Below, piece by piece: positions 1 through 12,048 of a DNA stretch of 42,528 bases. Under the pieces are notes generated by a model. That model searched no databases. It was not told the DNA's origin and saw only the letters and a list, made by a program, of their open reading frames with translations. Positions within the stretch are counted from its first letter, which is position 1. Every line of letters begins with the position of its first letter. This DNA comes from Nemertoderma westbladi (Eukaryota > Xenacoelomorpha > Nemertodermatida > Nemertodermatidae), in assembly GCA_032718475.1 (NCBI GenBank), contig JAUCBJ010004141.1, positions 1 through 42,528 on the forward strand. The letters are read 5' to 3'. The position numbers were made by a program, and so were the translations under genes.

Positions 1-1186
1 AGGTTAAAGTTAAATTAAAAAGGGACTTATAATGACACCGTATTCAAACTAACCCACTAACTTAATCTGTAGTGCTGCTTGTAGCTTTGCTATACTCTTC
101 GTATGTAAAGTACAGTAGCCCAATACCAGTGGAGGAGTTACATTCCCATCATAGTTAGCAATGAAGCTAAAAATAGCTCAATACAGTAGGTAACAGACAA
201 CACTTCACCTTGTGAAATGGGATAGATCTGTAATGCGGGGTCATGTTCCCACTGAAGTACAGTATCTTGCAGTTTATCACTCAATAACTAATAAAGTCCG
301 TTGGTACAGTAAAATAGCTTTTATAAATCAGGGGCGGGGGTCAATAAGCTGCTGTTGATATTAATAATGGAGACATTACAAACTTATGTAAATTGCTACA
401 ATATGATAATGCTAGCTATACTGTAGATTAATAACTTAAGTATACAAGTAAAATTAAGTTATCAGAGAAACGTGAGCTTGAAACACCGACATGAGTAAGA
501 TTATGATTAATTAGATGATTAATGTTAGCGCCTATTTTCGTTACTGATTTAAATATTTGAGGCCCTCAATATCTGCGCGCATCAATGTTTGTTTCCCTCA
601 CTCAATATATCTGTGCACTGCTTTGCGGCGCACACCACCCCACCCCTCCATTATGTACTGCCTTACGGAAATATGCATATTATATATACCATATTAAATG
701 GTTCATTTAACCATCTGAATGTACACATCAAATGCTGCGTACTGCAGGTTTACTCCACTGTTCTGTATCTTTTGAATGACTACCAATAGAGCATATTAAA
801 CATCATAAAAAGGGTGAGTACAAAACAAAGACCAAAGAAGGGCTAACCAGTTCAGCCACTTGCCCTTGACATTCACTCTCCCACCTAATCCACTTCTATT
901 GAACAGACAGTCTTAAAGTTGCTATCCTCTATTTGATAAGTGCAGGTTACAATACATTTGTTATACTTTCATTTTTAATTTGTACTCTGTAATACCAAAT
1001 ACAGTAGTAAATAAATCTATCTATAGTGTAGTATAGATATATATCCTCCCCCTCCCCATAGACATAACTGTAGTGGGCGAGATAGTTTACTACAGTACGT
1101 AGCGAGAAAAAATAAATAATTTGCATCACAATCAATGGTGGCCGTTTCCCCGAAAAATATGTTTCCAAAAGTCGGGGTGTTGTGTG

Positions 1187-1198
1187 CCGGAAGCCAAT
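1187..1198 (+). promoter_or_regulatory. ETS-like plus CCAAT motif, possible promoter element
   Basis: CCGGAAG (1187-1193) is followed directly by CCAAT (1194-1198), about 700 bp upstream of the NOP53 coding region. ETS-type sites and CCAAT boxes are common in promoters of nucleolar housekeeping genes. The assignment rests only on two short words and position, so chance is a serious alternative. Confidence 0.2.
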
Positions 1199-1525
1199 AA
1201 TTGTTCACTGAAATCTGAGATATGAGATGGCTTGTTTAATGTTTAATGTTTTAATGTAATTTCGACACAGAGAAACAGCAGAGAGACACAAATACATAAT
1301 AATAATAAAAAACATATTTATTGTATTATCTAATAGAGTATGAAACGTAAGTGTGCAGTGAAACTCTGTGAAGATGGCAGCTGATCGGGTAGACCCATTA
1401 TTACAGCCACCAAGTGCACATAGTTTAACATTTACATACGATCATATATAGAGCTAAGGATAGAAAATGCACATTAATTTACACATACAAAGCTACATAC
1501 AGACATACATAGTAATATATTAATA

Positions 1526-1603
1526 TTAGCATATATAGTAACATACATTAGCATATATAGTAACATACATTAGCATATATAGTAACATACATTAGCATAC
1601 ATA
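1526..1603. repeat. short 22-bp tandem repeat
   Basis: AGCATATATAGTAACATACA plus TT recurs about 3.5 times head to tail in AT-rich DNA. It is a small, nearly perfect minisatellite. Confidence 0.85.
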
Positions 1604-1897
1604 TAAATCCTACAGTAGGCCTAGTAAAGAAATACAAAAACTACTGTATGGCACACATACTGTACAATTAGAAATTAAAACTTAATTGCCTTCCACCTTC
1701 TACCGGTATGCTTGTGCTGTTGTACTGCTGTACTGGTATTACATTTTGAGTGTTTTACTGTTTAATTTCAGGTTTGTGTACCGCATACCGCTATTGCTTT
1801 GTACAGTCTGACAGTTCAGCAGTTGTATGTGGTATGCCCCACTGCCCCAGTACAGCAGTATACTGGTATGCTGTGCCGTGATCAAAATCAATCCCGA

Positions 1898-3148
1898 ATG
1901 AAACCCAAACAGACTAAGCAAGGGAGTAAAAAGACGAAGAGAGATTGGCGGAAGAATGTGAATGTGGATGACGTGGAGGAGTTCTGGGAGGTCCAACGAT
2001 TGTTAGAGAGAACTGGGGGCGGGGCTGTTGGGGAACTCAGTAATGACGCCTTGTTCGTTGTGGACAAACAGTCGGATGTTGCGGACTCCAGGGGGGAGCC
2101 ATGCAGTGTCCAGGAACGGCGATTTAAACTGAAAAATAAACCATTAAAATGTGAGCGGAATCTTATAGAAAATAAAATACCTGCGTTTACTCGGCAACCG
2201 AGCCGAAATAAACATGTTTCTATCACGGTGGGTAGGCCTAAATGTACCGGTAGTGGTTCAGCAGACAGTAGGAAGTCTGGCAGTGACGCAGGTCCCTTCG
2301 ATCTATGGAGAGTGTCTGACCCCCAACCTACCGAGGACGGGATCCTGCACTACCTGCGGACTACCCAAAGGTGTCGACCAATCAGAACATCGCGTCGCTT
2401 CCCGTCTGCCCTCCCCGCAGTAGAGTTACCGCATCCCGGCTCCTCCTATAACCCCTCCTACTCGCAGCACCAGGAACTCCTGGGTCTGGCGCACCGCGCG
2501 GAAGTTACTAAGCAACGGGAATCACGCCGCTTAGCGGAATCCACTTTTAAGAAATACCTAGAACCGTCGATAGAGGCGCTTCAAAACGAAGAAAACTGGC
2601 GGGAAATTTCCGTGGGTTTATTTAAAACTGATCAGGAGGAAGTTGAACGCGTTGAGGAAACTGAAGAATCCGATTGGTTGAAATCTCCGGTAACTAGGGA
2701 CAATGCGAAGTCGCATCAGCAACGTCGACGCACTAAAGAAGCTAAACTGCGTTTAGCGAAAGTGTTGAGCGTTAAGCAGCGGCGTAAACGCGAGAATGTG
2801 GCTGTCCATGCTAGGGAAATAGCGTTACGGTTGGACACAGATGATAACCGAAGAGCGGTGGAGGTCGCCAAGCGACGGGATCGGAAGGTACGCAGAGACG
2901 CAGTGAGAACTCGTCGCTTCGGGAGGTACGTAACACAGGGGACCGATATAGCGGTCGCGCTGACGGAGGAGTTGGCGGGGAGTCTGAGAGGGATGAAGGG
3001 AGTCGGAGGGGGAGTATTGGAGGAACGGATGAGAGGCTATGAACGGAGGAACATGGAGGTGCCAACCGCTGGGTTGGTTGTTCGGGAGAAACGTAGACTG
3101 GCTGGTAGACGGAAGTATAGGTGGTTTACTAGACGTAGTTGTATGTAG
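1898..3148 (+). CDS. NOP53: ribosome biogenesis protein NOP53 (GLTSCR2 family)
   Basis: This is a nucleolar factor of 60S ribosomal subunit maturation; in yeast, Nop53 recruits the Mtr4-exosome for 5.8S processing. From the ATG at 1898 the protein is 416 residues, against about 478 in human. Family blocks appear in order: the basic KKTKRDWRKN segment, the DDVEEFWEVQRLLERTGGG segment, an FVVD motif, PFDLW, SYNPSYSQHQELL, a long Arg/Lys-rich helical region, and near the end DIAVALTEELAGSLR followed by YERRNMEVP. The last dozen residues diverge from vertebrate NOP53. The frame stays open upstream of 1898 to about 1799, with another ATG at 1868. I prefer 1898 because the basic N-terminus starts there, but an upstream exon joined at the acceptor near 1771 cannot be excluded. 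No intron interrupts the coding region, no poly(A) tract follows the stop, and no AATAAA is obvious. The region is clearly more GC-rich than its flanks. Confidence 0.85.
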   Translation: MKPKQTKQGSKKTKRDWRKNVNVDDVEEFWEVQRLLERTGGGAVGELSNDALFVVDKQSDVADSRGEPCSVQERRFKLKNKPLKCERNLIENKIPAFTRQPSRNKHVSITVGRPKCTGSGSADSRKSGSDAGPFDLWRVSDPQPTEDGILHYLRTTQRCRPIRTSRRFPSALPAVELPHPGSSYNPSYSQHQELLGLAHRAEVTKQRESRRLAESTFKKYLEPSIEALQNEENWREISVGLFKTDQEEVERVEETEESDWLKSPVTRDNAKSHQQRRRTKEAKLRLAKVLSVKQRRKRENVAVHAREIALRLDTDDNRRAVEVAKRRDRKVRRDAVRTRRFGRYVTQGTDIAVALTEELAGSLRGMKGVGGGVLEERMRGYERRNMEVPTAGLVVREKRRLAGRRKYRWFTRRSCM

Positions 3149-3227
3149 CGCAGTGCTGTAGGTGTATCATTGAGTTTATTAACAAATATTTAGTTTCGAA
3201 ACGTTGAATTTGTTATAAATGTAGGTA

Positions 3228-3244
3228 GGGGGGGGGGGGGGGGG
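3228..3244 (+). repeat. homopolymer G17
   Basis: There is an uninterrupted run of 17 G about 80 bp after the NOP53 stop. Length is probably polymorphic and error-prone in sequencing. Confidence 0.95.
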
Positions 3245-3462
3245 TGCATATCTCATATCTGCATATATGCATGTCTCATACCCAGGTCTTGCACACAACA
3301 TCCATACTGTGCCAGCAACTCCCTTTAGAATACACCATATAACACTTGTTTGTTCGTGTTCTATCGCGAACAGTACTGTTACTGAGCAGTAGTCGACATG
3401 CTGTACTGCCAACCGCATTGCGAATGCTATGCCGGCTTGTCATCAAAAATGCGCCACAGCAT

Positions 3463-3575
3463 CAAGGCCAGTGTCCTTTAAGAGGCGTCTCAAGAAAGTC
3501 ATGGGCTATGGTGCTTATTCACTCCATGAGGACACAGCACAAGATTGTGCACTGGCTGGTCCTCGCAGCAAAAGC
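3463..3575. repeat. dispersed repeat, copy 1
   Basis: The stretch containing TTTAAGAGGCGTCTCAAGAA and AAGTCATGGGCT recurs near 29628-29740, inside CPEB1 intron 5. A core of about 45 bp differs at one base, followed by a more diverged half that still shares GTGCACT-GCTG-TCCTC spaced words. It is therefore an interspersed repeat family of unknown class. Confidence 0.8.
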
Positions 3576-4106
3576 AATATCCTGCAAAGTAGAGGCGGAT
3601 CAATTCAAGTGTCAAGCTTTGAAGGGCTAATGAGACACCTCCAATACTGTATATGAACTGGTTGGAGATATGTGCAAAGTACTTGACAGTTGACACAGTG
3701 AAAGTGAACCCAACGTTGACTGCATTCCGCAATGCATGACCAAGACGGGATGGCCAAAGAAGGGGTAGCGATCAGGGTAAGCCTTGTGCATGCAGTGCAT
3801 CACAACACGTTATTTGACTGACCAGTGTGAGCTGTTCAAACTTTATAAGTAATTCTTATAAGGCGATATATTACATACACACACACCCATCAATCCGGTT
3901 ATTATTATCAAGTAGAATCGTGATTAGTTAGTAGTGCTGCTTCCCAGTGGCTAGTGCCATGTTTCACTTCATTGCATTGCCACATATATCCCCTTGGGAC
4001 CTCTACCCAATCTCCATCCCTTTGGGACTGCTACCCAATCTCCATCCCTTTGGGGACTGCTACCTGAACTCCATCCTTTTGGGACTGCTACCCAATCTCC
4101 ATCCCT

Positions 4107-4450
4107 TTGGGACTGCTACCCGATCTCCATCCTTTTAGGACTGCTACCCAATCTCTATCCCTTTGGGACTGCTACCCGATCTCCATCTCCCCTTGTGACC
4201 ACTACCCGATCTCCATCTCCCCTTGGGACCACCACCCGATCCCCATCCCTTTAGGACTGCTACCCAATCTCCATCCCTTTGGGACTGCTACCCGATCTCC
4301 ATCCTTTTAGGACTGCTACCCAATCTCTATCCCTTTGGGACTGCTACCCGATCTCCATCTCCCCTTGTGACCACTACCCGATCTCCATCTCCCCTTGGGA
4401 CCACCACCCGATCCCCATCCCTTTGGGACTGCTACCCAATCTCCATCTCT
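4107..4450 (+). repeat. 172-bp block duplication inside the 30-bp array
   Basis: The variant pattern starting at 4107 repeats at 4279. The step is 172 bp, which equals four 28-bp plus two 30-bp units. It marks a multi-unit duplication in the left part of the array. Confidence 0.75.
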
Positions 4451-6871
4451 TTGGGACTGCTACCTGATCTCCATCCTTTTGGGACTGCTACCCAATCTCC
4501 ATCCCTTTGGGGCTGCTACCCGATCTCCATCCTTTTAGGACTGCTACCCAATCTCCATCCCTTTGGGACTGCTACCCGATCTCCATCTCCCCTTGGGACC
4601 GCTACCCGATCTCCATCTCCCCTTGGGACCACTACCCGATCTCCATCTCCTCTTGGACTGCTAACAGATCTCCACCCCTTTGGGACCACTACCCGATCTA
4701 CATATCCCCTTGGACCGCTACCTGATCTACATATCCCCATTGGACCGCTACCCGATCTATATCTCCCCTTGGACCGCTACCCGATCTACATCTCCCCGTT
4801 GGACCGCTACCCGATTTCCATCTCCCCTTGGGACAGCTACCCGATCTACATCTCCTCTTGGACTGCTACCAGATCTCCATCCCTTTGGGACCACTACCCG
4901 ATCTACATCTCCCCTTGGGCCGCTATCCGATCTCCATCTCCCCTAGGGACTGCTACCCGATCTCCATCTCCCCCTTGGGACCCCTACCCGATCTCCATCG
5001 CCCCTTGGGACCCCTACCCGATCTCCATCTCCCCTTGGACTGCTCCCAGATCTCCATCCCTTTGGGATTGCTACCCGATCTCCATCTCCCCTTGGGACCC
5101 CTACCCGATCTCCATCTCCCCTTGGGACCGCTACCCGATCTCCGTATCTTCTTGGGACTGCTACCCGATCTCCATCTCCCCATTAGACCACTACCCGATC
5201 TCCATCTCCCCTTGGGACTGCTACACGATCTCCATCTCCACTTGGGATCCCTACCCGATCCCCATCTCCCCTTGGACTGCTGCCAGAGCTCCATCCCTTT
5301 GGGATCGCTACCCGATCTCCATCTCCCCTTGCGACCCCTACCTGATCTCCATCTCCCCTTGGGACTGCTACCAGATCTCCATCCCTTTGGGATTGCTACC
5401 CGATCTCCATCTCCCCTTGGGACCCCTACCCGATCCCCATCTCCCCTTGGGACCGCTACCCAATCTCCGTATCTTCTTGGGACTGCTACCCGATCTCCGT
5501 ATCTTCTTGTGACCCCTACCCGATCTCCATCCCCCCTTGGGACCCCTACCCGATCTCCATCTCCCCTTGGGGCCCCTACCCGATCTCCATCTCCCCTTGG
5601 GACCGCTACCTGATCTCCGTATCTTCTTGGGACCGCTACCCGATCTCCATCTCCCCTTGGGACCACTACCCAATCTCCGTATCTTCTTGGGACCCCTACC
5701 TGATCTCCATCTCCACTTGGTACCCCTACCCGATCTCCATCTCCCGTAGGGACCACTACCCGATCTCCATCTCCCGTAGGGACCGCTACCCGATCTCCAT
5801 CTCTCCTTGGGACCCCTACCTGATCTCCATCGCCCCTTGGGACTGCTACCTGATCTCCATCTCCACTTGGGACTGCTACCCGATCTCTGTATCTTCTTGG
5901 GACCCTACCTGATCTCCATCTCCCCTTAGGACCCCTACCCAATCTCCATCTCACCTTGGACTGCTACCAGATCTCCATCCCTTTGGGATCGCTACCCGAT
6001 CTCAATCTCCCCTTGGGACCCCTATCCGATCTCCATCTCTCCTTGGGACCCCTACCCGATCTCCATCTCCCCTTGGGACCACTACCTGATCTCCGTATCT
6101 TCTTGGGACCCCTACCCGATCTCCATCTCACCTTGGGACCCCTACCCAATCTCCATCTCACCTTGGGACCCCTACATGATCTCCATCTCCCCTTGGGACC
6201 GCTACCCAATCTCCGTATCTTATTGGGACCCCTACCTGATCTCCATCTCCCCTTAGGACCCCTACCAAATCTCCATCTCCCCTTGGACTGCTACCAGTTC
6301 TCCATCCCTTTGGGATTGCTACCCGAACTCAATCTCCCCTTGGGACCCCTATCCGATCTCCATCTTTCCTTGGGACCCCTACCCGATCTCCATCTCCCCT
6401 TGGGACCACTACCCGATCTCCGTATCTTCTTGCTTGGGACCCCTACCCGATCTCCATCACCCCTTGGGACCCCTACCCTATCTCCATCTCCCCTTGGGAC
6501 CGCTACCCGATCTCCGTATCTTCTTGGTACCCCTACCCGATCTACATCTCCCCTTGGGACCTCTACCCGATCTCCATCTCCCCTTGGGACCCCTACCCGA
6601 TCTCCATCTCCCCTTGGGACCACTACCTGATCTCTGTATCTTCTTGGGACCCCTACCCGATCTCCATCTCCCCTTGGGACCCCTACCCGATCTCCATCTC
6701 CCCTTGGGACCACTACCCGATCTCTGTATCTTCTTGGGACCCCTACCCGATCTCCATATCTTCTTGGGACCACTACCCGATCTCCATCTCCCCTTGGGAC
6801 CCCTACCCAATCTCCGTATCTTTTGGGACCCCTACCCGATCTCCATCTCCCCTTGGGACCCCTACCCGATC

Positions 6872-7529
6872 TCAATCTCCCCTTGGGACCCCTACCCGAT
6901 CTCCATCTCCCCTTGGGACTGCTACCTGATCTCCGTATCTTCTTGGGACCCCTACCCGATCTCTGTATCTTTTGGGACCCCTACCTGATCTCCATCTCCC
7001 CTTGAGACCGCTACCCGATCTCTGTATCTTCTTGGGACGCCTACCCGGTCCCCATATCTTCTTGGGACCCCTACCCGATCGCCATCTCCCATTGGGACCC
7101 CTACCCGATCTCCGTATCTTCTTGGGACCGCTACCCGATCTCCATCTCCCCTTGGGACCCCTACCCAATCTCCATCTCCCCTTGGGACCCCTACCCGATC
7201 TCAATCTCCCCTTGGGACCCCTACCCGATCTCCATCTCCCCTTGGGACTGCTACCTGATCTCCGTATCTTCTTGGGACCCCTACCCGATCTCTGTATCTT
7301 TTGGGACCCCTACCTGATCTCCATCTCCCCTTGAGACCGCTACCCGATCTCTGTATCTTCTTGGGACGCCTACCCGGTCCCCATATCTTCTTGGGACCCC
7401 TACCCGATCGCCATCTCCCATTGGGACCCCTACCCGATCTCCGTATCTTCTTGGGACCCCTACCCGATCTCCATCTCCCCTTGGGACCCCTACCCAATCT
7501 CCATCTCCCCTTGGGACCCCTACCCGATC
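6872..7529 (+). repeat. 329-bp tandem block duplication inside the 30-bp array
   Basis: 6872-7200 and 7201-7529 share the same ordered variants: a CTCAATCTCC unit, a shortened GTATCTTTTGGG unit, a GACGCCTACCCGGTCCC unit and a CGATCGCCATCTCCC unit. The step is 329 bp because one of 11 units lacks a base. The order of rare variants is preserved, so this is a recent duplication. Confidence 0.85.
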
Positions 7530-10500
7530 TCCATCTCCCCTGGGACCGCTACCCGATCTCCATCTCCCCTTGGGTCCCCTACCCGATCTCCATCTCCCCT
7601 TGGACTGTTACCAGATCTCCATCCCTTTGGGATCGCTACCCGATCTCCATCTCCCCTAGGGACCCCTACCCGATCTCCATCTCCCCTTGGGACCGCTACC
7701 CGATCTCCGTATCTTCTTGGGACTGCTACCCGATCTCCATACCTTCTTGGGACCCCTACCCGATCTCCATCTCCCCTTGGGACCACTACCCGATCTCCAT
7801 CTCCCCGTTGGACCGCTACCCGATCTCCATCTCCCCTAGGGACCCCTAACCGATCTCCATCTCCCCTTGGGACTGCTACCCGATCTCCGTATCTTTTTGG
7901 GACCGCTACCCGATCTCCGTATCTTTTTGGGACCCCTACCCGATCTCCATCTTCCCTTGGGACCGCTACCCGATCTCTGTATCTTCTTGGGACCACTACC
8001 CGATCTCCATCTCCCCTTGGAACCGCTACCCATTCTCTGTATCTTCTTGGGACCACTACCCGATCTCCGTATCTTCTTGGGACCACTACCCGATCTCCAT
8101 TCCCCTTGGAACCGCTACCCGTTCTCTGTATCTTCTTGGGACCGCTACCCGATCTCTGTATCTTCTTGGGACCACTACCCGATCTCTGTATCTTCTTGGG
8201 ACTGCTACCTGATCTCCGTCCCTTGGGACCACTACCCGATCGCCATATCTTCTTGGGACTGCTACCCGATCTCCATCTCCCCTTGGGACTGCTACCCGAT
8301 TTCCATCTCCCCTTGGGACTGCTACCCGATCTCCATCTCCCCTTGGGACCGCTAAACGATCTCTGTATCTTCTTGGGATTGCTACCCGATCTCAATCTCC
8401 CCTTGGGACCCCTATCCGATCTCCATCTCTCCTTGGGACCCCTACCCGATCTCCATCTCCCCTTGGGACCACTACCCGATCTCCGTATCTTCTTGGGACC
8501 CCTACCCGATGTCCATATCCCCTTGGGACCCCTACCCGATCTCCATCTCCCCTTGGAACTGCTACCCGATCTCCGTATCTTCTTGGGACCCCTACCCGAT
8601 CTACATCTCCCCTTGGGACCCCTACCCGATCTCCATCTCCCATTGGGACTGCTACCCGATCTCCATCTCCCCTTGGGACCGCTACCTGATCTCTGTATCT
8701 TCTTGGGACCCCTACCCGATCTCTATCTCCCCTTGGGACCCCTACCCGATCTCCATCTCCCCTTGGGACCACTACCCAATCTCTGTATCTTCTTGGGACC
8801 CCTACCCGATCTCCATATCTTCTTGGGACCCCTACCCGATCTCCATCTCCCCTTGGGACCACTACCCGATCTCTGTATCTTCTTGGGACCCCTACCTGAT
8901 CTCTGTATCTTCTTGGGAACCCTACCCGATCTCCATCTCCCCTTGGGACCCCTACCCAATCTCTGTATCTTCTTGGTACCCCTGCCCGATCTCCATCTCC
9001 CCTTGGGACCGCTACCCGATCTCTGCATCTTCTTGGGACCGCTACCCGATCTCCGTATCTTCTTGGGACCCCTACCCAATCTCTGTATCTTCTTGGTACC
9101 CCTGCCCGATCTCCATCTCCCCTTGGGACCACTACCCGATCTCCATCTCCCCTTGGGACCTCTACCCGATCTCCATGTCCCCTTGGGACCGCTACCCGAT
9201 CTCCGTATCTTCTTGGGACCCTTACCCAATCTTCGTATCTTCTTGGGACCCCTACCCGATCTCCATCTCCCCTTGGGACCGCTACCCGATCTCTGCATCT
9301 TCTTGGGACCCCTACCCGATCTCTGTATCTTCTTGGGACCCCTACCCGATCTCCGTCTCCCCTTGAGACTGCTACCCGATCTCTGTATCTTCTTGGGACC
9401 CCTACCCGATCTCCGTATCTTCTTGGGACACCTACCCAATTTCCATCTCCCATTGGGACCCCTACCCGATCTCCGTATCTGCTTGGGACCCCTACCCGAT
9501 CTCCATCTCCCCTTGGGACCACTACCTGATCTCCATCTCCCCTTGGGACTGCTACCCGATCTCCATCTCCCCTTGGGAACCCTACCCGATCTCCATCTCC
9601 CCGTGGGACCGCTACCCGATCTCCATCTCCCCTTGGGACCCCTACCCGATCTCCATCTCCTCTTGGACTGCTACCAGATCTCCATCCCTTTGGGATCGCT
9701 ACCCGATCTCCATCTCCCCTTGGGACCCCTACCCGATATCCATCTCCCCTTGGGACCGCTACCCGATCTCTGTATCTTCTTGGGACCGCTACCCTATCTC
9801 CTTATCTTCTTGGGACCACTACCCGATCTCCATCTCCCCTTGGGACCCATACCCGATCTCCATCTCCCCTTGGGACCCCTACCCGATCTCTATCTCCCCG
9901 TTGGACCGCTACCCGATCTCCATCTCCCCTAGGGACCCCTAACCGATCTCCATCTCCCCTTGGGACCGCTACCCAATCGCCTTATCTTTTTGGGACCGCT
10001 ACCCGATCTCCGTATCTTTTTGGGACCCCTACCCGATTTCATCGCCCCTTGGGACCGCTACCCGGTCTCTGTATCTTCTTGGGACCCCTACCCGATCTCC
10101 GTATCTTCTTGGGACCCTTACCCGATCTCCATCTCCCCTTGAGACCGCTACCCGATCTCTGTATCTTCTTGGGACCCCTACCCGATCTCCGTATCTTCTT
10201 GGGACCCCTACCCGATCTCCATCTCCCATTGGGACCCCTACCCGATCTCCATCTCCCCTTGGGACCCCTACCCGATCTCCATCTCCCCTTGGAACTGCTA
10301 CCCGATCTCCGGATCTTCTTGGGACCCCTACCCGATCTCCATCTCCCCTTGGGACCCCTACCCGATCTCCATCTCCCCTTGGGACCCCTACCCGATCTCC
10401 ATCTCCCCTTGGGACCGCTACCCGATCTCCATCTCCCCTTGGGACCCCTACCCGATCTCCATCTCCCCTTGGACTGCTACCAGATCTCCATCCATTTGGG

Positions 10501-10971
10501 ATCGTTACCCGATCTCCATATCCCCTTGGGACCCCTACCCGATCTCCATCTCCCCTAGGGAACCCTAACCGATCTCCATCCCCCCTTGGGACCGCTACCC
10601 GATCTCCTTATCTTTTTGGGACTGCTACCCGATCTCCGTATCTTTTTGGGACCCCTACCCGATTTCCATCTTCCCTTGGGACCTCTACACGATCTCCGTA
10701 TCTTCTTGGGACCACTACCCGATCTCCATCTCCCCTTGGAACCGCTACCCGATCTCCGTATCTTCTTGGGACCGCTACCCGCTACCCGATCTCTGTATCT
10801 TCTTGGGACCACTACCCGATCTCCATCTCCCCTTGGGACCGCTACCCAATCTCTGTATCTTCTTGGGACCACTACCCAATCTCCATCTCCCCTTGGGACC
10901 GCTACCCGATCTCTGTATCTTCTTGGGACCACTACCCGATCTCCGTATTTTCTTGGGACTGCTACCTGATC

Positions 10972-12048
10972 TCCGTCCCTTGGGACCACTACCCGATCTC
11001 CATATCTTCTTGGGACTGCTACCCGATCTCCATCTCCCCTTGGGACCTCTACCCGATCTCCATCTCCCCTTGGGACCACTACCCGATCTCCATATCTTCT
11101 TGGGACTGCTACCCGATCTCTGTATCTTCTTGTGACCGCTACCCGATCTCCATCTCCCCTTGGGACCCCTACCCGATCTCCATATCCCCTTGGGACCGCT
11201 ACCCGATCTCCCTATCTTCTTGGGACCGCTACCCAAACTTCGTATCTTCTTGGGACCGCTACCCGATCTCCGTATCTTCTTGGGACCCCTACCCGATCTC
11301 CATCTCCCCTTGGGTTCGCTACCCGATCTCTGTATCTTCTTGGGACTGCTACCCGATCTCCGTATTTTCTTGGGACCCCTACCCAATCTCCATCTCCCCT
11401 TGGGACCGCTACCCGATCTCCGTATCTTCTTGGGACCGCTACCCAATCTCTGTATCTTCTTGGGACCACTACCCGATCTCCGTATCTTCTTGGGACTGCT
11501 ACCTGATCTCTGTCCCTTGGGACCACTACCCGATCTCCATATCTTCTTGGGACTGCTACCCGATCTCCATCTCCCCTTGGGACCTCTACCCGATCTCCAT
11601 CTCCCCTTGGGACCACTACCCGATCTCCATATCTTCTTGGGACTGCTACCCGATCTCTGTATCTTCTTGTGACCGCTACCCGATCTCCATCTCCCCTTGG
11701 GACCCCTACCCGATCTCCATATCCCCTTGGGACCGCTACCCGATCTCCCTATCTTCTTGGGACCGCTACCCAAACTTCGTATCTTCTTGGGACCGCTACC
11801 CGATCTCCGTATCTTCTTGGGACCCCTACCCGATCTCCATCTCCCCTTGGGTTCGCTACCCGATCTCTGTATCTTCTTGGGACTGCTACCCGATCTCCGT
11901 ATTTTCTTGGGACCCCTACCCAATCTCCATCTCCCCTTGGGACCGCTACCCGATCTCCGTATCTTCTTGGGACCGCTACCCAATCTCTGTATCTTCTTGG
12001 GACCACTACCCGATCTCCGTATCTTCTTGGGACTGCTACCTGATCTCC
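10972..12048 (+). repeat. 537-bp tandem block duplication inside the 30-bp array
   Basis: The block beginning near 10975 (a shortened unit reading CCGTCCCTTGGGACC) repeats at 11512 and begins again near 12049. The step is 537 bp, or 18 units minus three bases. Rare markers are reproduced in both copies, for example TTGTGACCGCTAC, CCCAAACTTCGTATC and CCCTTGGGTTCGC. Confidence 0.85.

Larger units (their letters stand above)
1..1797. other. AT-rich region upstream of NOP53, no gene recognised
   Basis: I see no convincing coding exon here; the reading frames are short and unlike known proteins. An ATG in good context (AAGATGGC, at 1374) opens a 25-codon frame, and an acceptor-like TTTAATTTCAG ends at 1771. 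An upstream non-coding or N-terminal NOP53 exon is therefore possible but not shown. The only structured stretches are a short 22-bp tandem repeat and an ETS/CCAAT-like cluster, listed separately. Confidence 0.5.
3149..3985. other. spacer downstream of NOP53
   Basis: This is the NOP53 3' flank. It holds a 17-base G run and one copy of a dispersed repeat, both listed separately. No other gene or RNA is recognised. Confidence 0.5.
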
